Below are positions 59,801 through 64,000 of a stretch of DNA of 64,000 nucleotides, piece after piece (position 1 is the stretch's first letter; each line of letters opens with the position of its first letter). The DNA is from Lentinus brumalis (taxonomy: Eukaryota > Basidiomycota > Agaricomycetes > Polyporales > Polyporaceae). The position numbers were made by a program, and so were the translations under genes. The notes under the pieces are model-generated. The model did no database searches, was not told where the DNA came from, and worked only from the letters and a program-made list of their open reading frames with translations. The stretch spans positions 992,001-1,056,000 of the forward strand of contig MARA01000012.1 of NCBI GenBank assembly GCA_001792895.1, given 5' to 3'.

Positions 59801-62209
59801 CCGTTGAACGGTACACCAGCATCAGCGCTGAAGTCAGGCAGATTGAACGCATCGTCCTGCACATCACCGGCAAGCTTGGGGTCAAGGTTGAAGCTGAAGC
59901 CTCCAAACTCGGTGTCGTTTCCGAGGGCTTGCAGCATGCGATCGAAGTCGGGGAATGGATTCTGGACGACAGTGGCCATGTTGGACTCGCGTCTCGCACG
60001 AATATCCTCCATCAAAGCCTGAGCTTGTGTCGACATCTGATAGGATGACTGAGACTGCTGCACGGAGATCTGGGGTGAGGCAGTCTCCGAGACCGTTCTC
60101 GAGGTCGGAGGAGGCAGACCAGGTGGAGCAGCAAGCCCAGGCGGAACGACCGGCGAAAGTCCCGGCGGAACAGCTGGCAGCCCCGGAGGTGCTGATGGAA
60201 CCTCCTTGGCCACGGGTGCCGTCTTGGGAGATAGAGGGGACACAGCCTCCGGCACACCAGACCCAGCATCGGAGTCGACCGCAACGGACGATGCGGGTGA
60301 TCGCGGGGCGGGTGGCGGAGGTGGAGGTGCTACCTCCTTGACCTTCACCGTCTTCGTGGGGGCGGGAGTAACAGGGCGATTCGGTAGTGTCGAAGGCGTA
60401 GCAGGACGAGACGAAGACGCATGAGAGGATTGCTTTGCAGCAGCTTTCCTGCGCACCTCCGCCAATGCTGGGACAGCGGGCGTCGTCGTAGATCCCGAAC
60501 GTTGTTGGCGAGCCGTGGTTCCGGCACGGCGACTTGTTCGTGTTCCTTGACTGATCGCATTGGTATTGTTGTGTAGAGCAGTACTTGCCAGTGTATTGCT
60601 CTTGTTCGCCCACGAAGCTGCACGAGGAAGACCTAGATGGTGGTCAGCGTGCATGCTTGCACTAAATAGAATTGGTGGCTGACCTTCTGCCTCGTCTCCC
60701 TTCTTGACTGTAGTTGTACGCCGAGTCTCGGTGTCCTTCATTGTGTGTTTCCTTGAAGCATGGTCAGAAAGGAACAGATTGTAAAGCCCAAGATACGTAC
60801 AACGTAGTGAGGTCCTCCTTTGTGAAGCAATCCTTCTCATCTCCCCACTCATGAAGGTTCATGCAGCTGTTGTCCGGGCAACTGACTCCACGGAGGAATG
60901 CCATGCAATACTTCGTCGTTCCATAACTGGCACGCATGATCTCGCCTCCGCCCCCTGGAGACGGTGCACCATCCACCGCTGCGATGGCGCGCGCGGCATC
61001 TTCCCGACGGTGGTATGTGATATACAGCCCTACCACAGGCGCGCGTCCTCCGGGCGGGGTACGTTTAGTGATTACGATCTTGGAGATCTTGCCATACTGC
61101 CCGAAGTACTCGTTCGAGCGTAGCGTGGGTATTAGCTACCTCAATATCAGTCCGATGGTTGATCGGAGTAGCAACGGAGGGCGCACCTCTTCTTTCGCGA
61201 ACCTGGGACCCAGTCCGACAACATACACGACGTTCCGCTGCACCACGCGTACATTCGCAAGTTGACGGCGACCCAGCGCATCCAACTCCTTCCGCTCACG
61301 CTCTCGTTGTTTCTTCTGATTCGTCAAGCGCTTGTGACTAAGAACTATGGTCAGTACGAAGAATTGCCCATTGGCACAACAGTCGTTCCTCTGACCGTGC
61401 AGTCCCTACAGCGCACAGCTTAACATGACTAAGCGGGATGGGTGGATGTGTGATCAAGGACACCGCATATAGTCGGGCAGACTCCTCAGGGCGACCCATA
61501 AATGGGCGCTCGATTGAGACAATACGAGGGTCGGGTCGACGATCGACCGTATCTCGTTGCAGAGAAGTAGAAGCACAGTGCATGTCCACCACACAAGGGG
61601 CATGTCACGCCCAAGGACCAAAGCCTGTGGTCCTCAAGGGTTCGGGGTGTCGTTACGCGGAGGGTGGCGAAAGCCATGTGTTCCTCAAGCAAGAGAGGGA
61701 ATGCAGAGATGCAGAGCATGGCGCTTGGCAGAGAACGGGAAGCGTATAGAGGGATCAGCACTCACTCCTCTGGGTGTATGGGCTTGAACTGGACCGCCTC
61801 ATCGGTATACTCTCTCCGGCACGCAGGGCAGCGGCTGTTGAGATTCTCCTTGATGTGATGCCAGCAGAATTGGCAAACCTGAGAAGAAAGGTCGCATGAG
61901 CAGACGGAAACGTGAAGCTCAAATTCAGGATGCCCACCTGGTAACCGCAAGGACACGGCTTGAAGTTGAGATCGGATATGTCCATCTCCTCGAGACAAAG
62001 AGGACACTCCGCGTCTTCCTGTGGCAACCAAAGACTGTCAAGATCGAATGCATACACGCACATATTCAACGGATACACACCGCCTCGTCGTCACTCCAGT
62101 ACGCATCTTGCACGCCGGCAAGAACGTGCGACTTCGACTGGGGGAGGGCATGTGTGGCGTGCATGGCCGGCGCTGGCAGGGGCGAGTTGGTGTGAATTCG
62201 TGTAGCCAT
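56896..62209 (-). CDS. NOT4: NOT4, RING E3 ligase of the CCR4-NOT complex
   Basis: Exon 1 (from 62209, MATRIHTNSPLPAPAMHATH) ends WSDDEA and joins EDAECPLCLEEMDISDLNFK; the C4C4 RING then has PCPCGYQ-VCQFCWHHIKE and LNSRCPACRREYTDE. A coiled basic linker (NQKKQRERERKELDALGRRQ) leads to the RRM (NVVYVVGLGPRFAKEE, NEYFGQYGKISKIVITKR) and the C3H zinc finger (TTKYCMAFLRGVSCPDNSC...NLHEWGD). The long remainder is disordered, with a Pro-Gly-Leu repeat region (PPGL units near 60100-60190), then a helix rich in Ala/Lys/Glu/Arg (58010-58340), and a more conserved end: MLAELHVQFPWLDLPRHPFF and LRLLPRTTWDDSSSFDGVLR. It ends LKPVDEYEDF at 56896. Not4 ubiquitinates ribosome-linked and other targets and works with mRNA deadenylation. 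About 1,400 residues; exon joins around 58480-58820 are approximate. Confidence 0.92.
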
Positions 62210-63122
62210 GACAAGAGCACGGTGGTCAACGTCAGGAATGTCGAGGAGATGGGTGTGCAAGACGAGCAAGACGGCGACGGAAAGTGGTAAGCGGCATAGA
62301 CGAGGCGCTTGCCGAGTTTTGCTGTGGCAGATAATCAACACGACCAAATACCACATCTCAGCTAGACGCTCATTCTTTGACTGACTGTTCTAATGAACGT
62401 AGAAGCAGTTACTATTGGACTTATACCCTTCAACAAGGCGCGTTACAACGACGAAACTGAAGTACTGAAGAACCGAAGGGAGCACCTCGTTGCCACCAGC
62501 CTACTGAACATGCAACTTCACCTGTAAGGTGCGGAGTCACGATATACCGCCTAATATGACGAGCGCGAATCGATTTCAATAATCCGACCCAGCAGGCCTG
62601 CAGCTGCGCCCGATGAACAAGTATATGAAAACTGGCGGGTCCCGGGATGTGCGAGGGAAGGGATTGCTCACCACACTCCTACACAGTCCGAGCCACTCTG
62701 GACGGCGGACGACAGACAGATCAACTCGACGTTGTAGCGACGCGAATTGGTGAGATTGGCACTGTCTGACGCCGCAGACCGCTTCGAGCCCTCTTCCAGG
62801 CGGCCCAAGTCTTCGATGAGTGCTGAAGATTGGCTATATCTTCCACCGTTCTGTAAACTGCAGCTGCAGGGAGAGATGAATGAGTTAGGTTCCTCGTCCG
62901 TTCCGTGTTCGACTACCGCCTATAACTGCTCGATATTCGATACATCCCCGGCCCATACGTATTACTTGCTATCCGGCGTCCGCTAAGATTGAGCTCGGTA
63001 TGCTTGTTGAGATCCAATAAGGCTCGCGCACGGTGTCGCCTCGAGATGGTGCAAGAGTGTCGACGATAGCAATATACAGAGCAGGATCTCTAGAATACAA
63101 GGGATGTGTCTTCATTATCAGG
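62210..63122. other. intergenic, upstream of NOT4
   Basis: Over 900 bp with no coding signal on either strand; it contains the NOT4 promoter and the 3' flank of the PDCD5 gene. Confidence 0.5.
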
Positions 63123-63691
63123 TCACCAGTCGTCGTCGTCGTCAAAGCCTCCCTTCCTATGCTGAAACTGCACGACATACATGAGCTTAGGAAACACGGA
63201 GCATAGTGAAGACACCCACAATGATCGCGCCCTTTGCAGGTGCGGACTTGGATTGTGCTCCATCAATCTGTGGACACTTCATGAACCCATCGATAGAGCG
63301 ACAAGTCCAGTAATTGAACATACCTGGTCGAGTAGTGCGATGAGCTGCTCCTCGGAGACACGCCCGCGTAGTTGCCCGCTTTGTGCCATTCGGAGGAGTA
63401 TGGCCTCTATCTGGCGTGCTCTATCTGGGCTAACAAGTGCGATACGAGCAACTGGGCGGGTGTGTGAGAGCACCGATCAGCGAGATGCTGGACATAGCTT
63501 CGACGAGGACATCACTCACGTCTCTCTCGTGCAGCAGTGTCGAGGACGGTGGCGAGCAAATCCCTCCGCATCTGCTCCTCCGCTGCTTGCTTCGCACCGT
63601 CATCTTCACCCTGTGCTGCCCCACCTCCTCCCTGTTGCTGTAGCTGGTTCGTCCTTGCCGCTCGGATCGCGGCCAACTCTTGGTCCTCCAT
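63123..63691 (-). CDS. PDCD5-family DNA-binding protein
   Basis: The start MEDQELAAIRAARTNQLQQQ is at 63691; a Met four codons earlier (63703) is possible. Exon 1 continues with a Gly/Gln stretch and EEQMRRDLLATVLDTAARER. Exon 2 gives RIALVSPDRARQIEAILLRM, SGQLRGRVSEEQLIALLDQ. A short exon gives IDGAQSKSAPAKGAII, and the last FQHRKGGFDDDDDW with TGA at 63123-63125. The order, length (about 125 residues) and the acidic DDDDDW end are those of PDCD5/TFAR19 proteins, small helical proteins linked with chromatin, tubulin folding (with the chaperonin TRiC) and cell death in animals. Introns are 60-90 bp. Confidence 0.92.
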
Positions 63692-64000
63692 TCGGCTTGT
63701 CAAAGGTGGAAGGGATATGTGATCACAAAGACTCGAAACGCAGCACCGGGTTCAATCTGACCGCAGCAAGACGTGCAGATTGCAGCTATGATCCAACGTA
63801 GAGAGGTGGTCGCAAGACAGGATGAGCGAGATTGACTCAGCGAGGGAAAGGTACAAGTCCAAAACAGGCTCACGCCTACGCAGCCTCATGTTGGTAACCG
63901 CCAACTTGCACGGTCCGCTGCAAATCATGGCCCTTGTCCTCTCACGAATGCCCAGCTCGGACGTTATAAGACATCCGAGCTGCCCGTTGCCATGTCTCCG
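63692..64000. other. upstream flank of the PDCD5 gene, window end
   Basis: About 300 bp with no frame I can assign; it should hold the PDCD5 promoter. Confidence 0.4.

Noticed and set aside
59089..60048. 319-codon plus-strand frame
   Set aside because: Antisense to the disordered NOT4 region; no start context, splice sites or family match.

Overview
The window is nuclear DNA of a filamentous basidiomycete, most likely an Agaricomycete. Genes are dense and lie on both strands. They are cut by many short introns, mostly 45-65 bp with GT-AG ends, and the protein families are typical of mushroom-forming fungi: BTB proteins with an acidic insert, a DUF7330-type protein, ABM (dimeric alpha/beta barrel) proteins and an F-box protein with a small zinc-binding motif. 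No bacterial operons, CRISPR arrays, rRNA genes or viral genes were seen. All gene models were assembled by eye from reading frames, splice signals and family knowledge. Exon ends are therefore firm where positions are given and approximate elsewhere.

Layout. 1-1668 (+): 3' part of a Mediator MED1-like gene. 2283-2817: a TA-flanked MITE in which the following gene now ends. 2765-4334 (-): BTB protein 1. 4986-6832 (-): DCN1-like neddylation factor. 7151-7333: a second MITE. 7730-8941 (+): CIA2/MIP18-family Fe-S assembly protein with an unusually long first intron. 8942-11975: 3 kb without a gene I can support. 11976-12857 (+): DUF7330-like protein. 14002-16989 (-): Vps1 dynamin. 17695-19076 (+): BTB protein 2, a paralogue of protein 1 with the same intron positions. 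19805-20977 (+): short-chain dehydrogenase. 21405-23781 (-): SPF45/RBM17 splicing factor, divergent from 23959-25513 (+), a JmjC protein of the KDM8/JMJD5 type. 26317-33047 (+): MOT1/BTAF1 Swi2/Snf2 ATPase. 33450-34235 (-): secretory type I membrane protein. 35159-35984, 42174-42999 and 44132-44957 (all -): three paralogous ABM-type proteins, interrupted by a TBC1D5-like Rab GAP (38644-41532, -) and by a third, hAT-like MITE (43398-43757). 45342-46877 (-): agmatinase-type ureohydrolase with a signal peptide. 47636-51794 (+): PAN2. 51973-53250 (-): LCP5/neuroguidin. 54084-56263 (-): F-box protein. 56896-62209 (-): NOT4. 63123-63691 (-): PDCD5.

Most genes are conserved housekeeping functions in transcription (MED1, MOT1), splicing (SPF45), mRNA deadenylation (PAN2, NOT4), ribosome assembly (LCP5), trafficking (Vps1, TBC1D5), neddylation and Fe-S assembly. 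They show no sign of forming one pathway. The accessory content is the BTB pair, the ABM trio with TATA-box promoters, the secreted ureohydrolase and three MITEs of three different target-site types. The most unusual features are the MITE-derived end of BTB protein 1, the ABM cluster around the hAT-like MITE, the coding-like sequence inside the CIA2 intron and two gene-poor stretches (8.9-12.0 kb and 36.0-38.6 kb) with what may be decayed coding sequence. I do not see a complete new multi-gene system.
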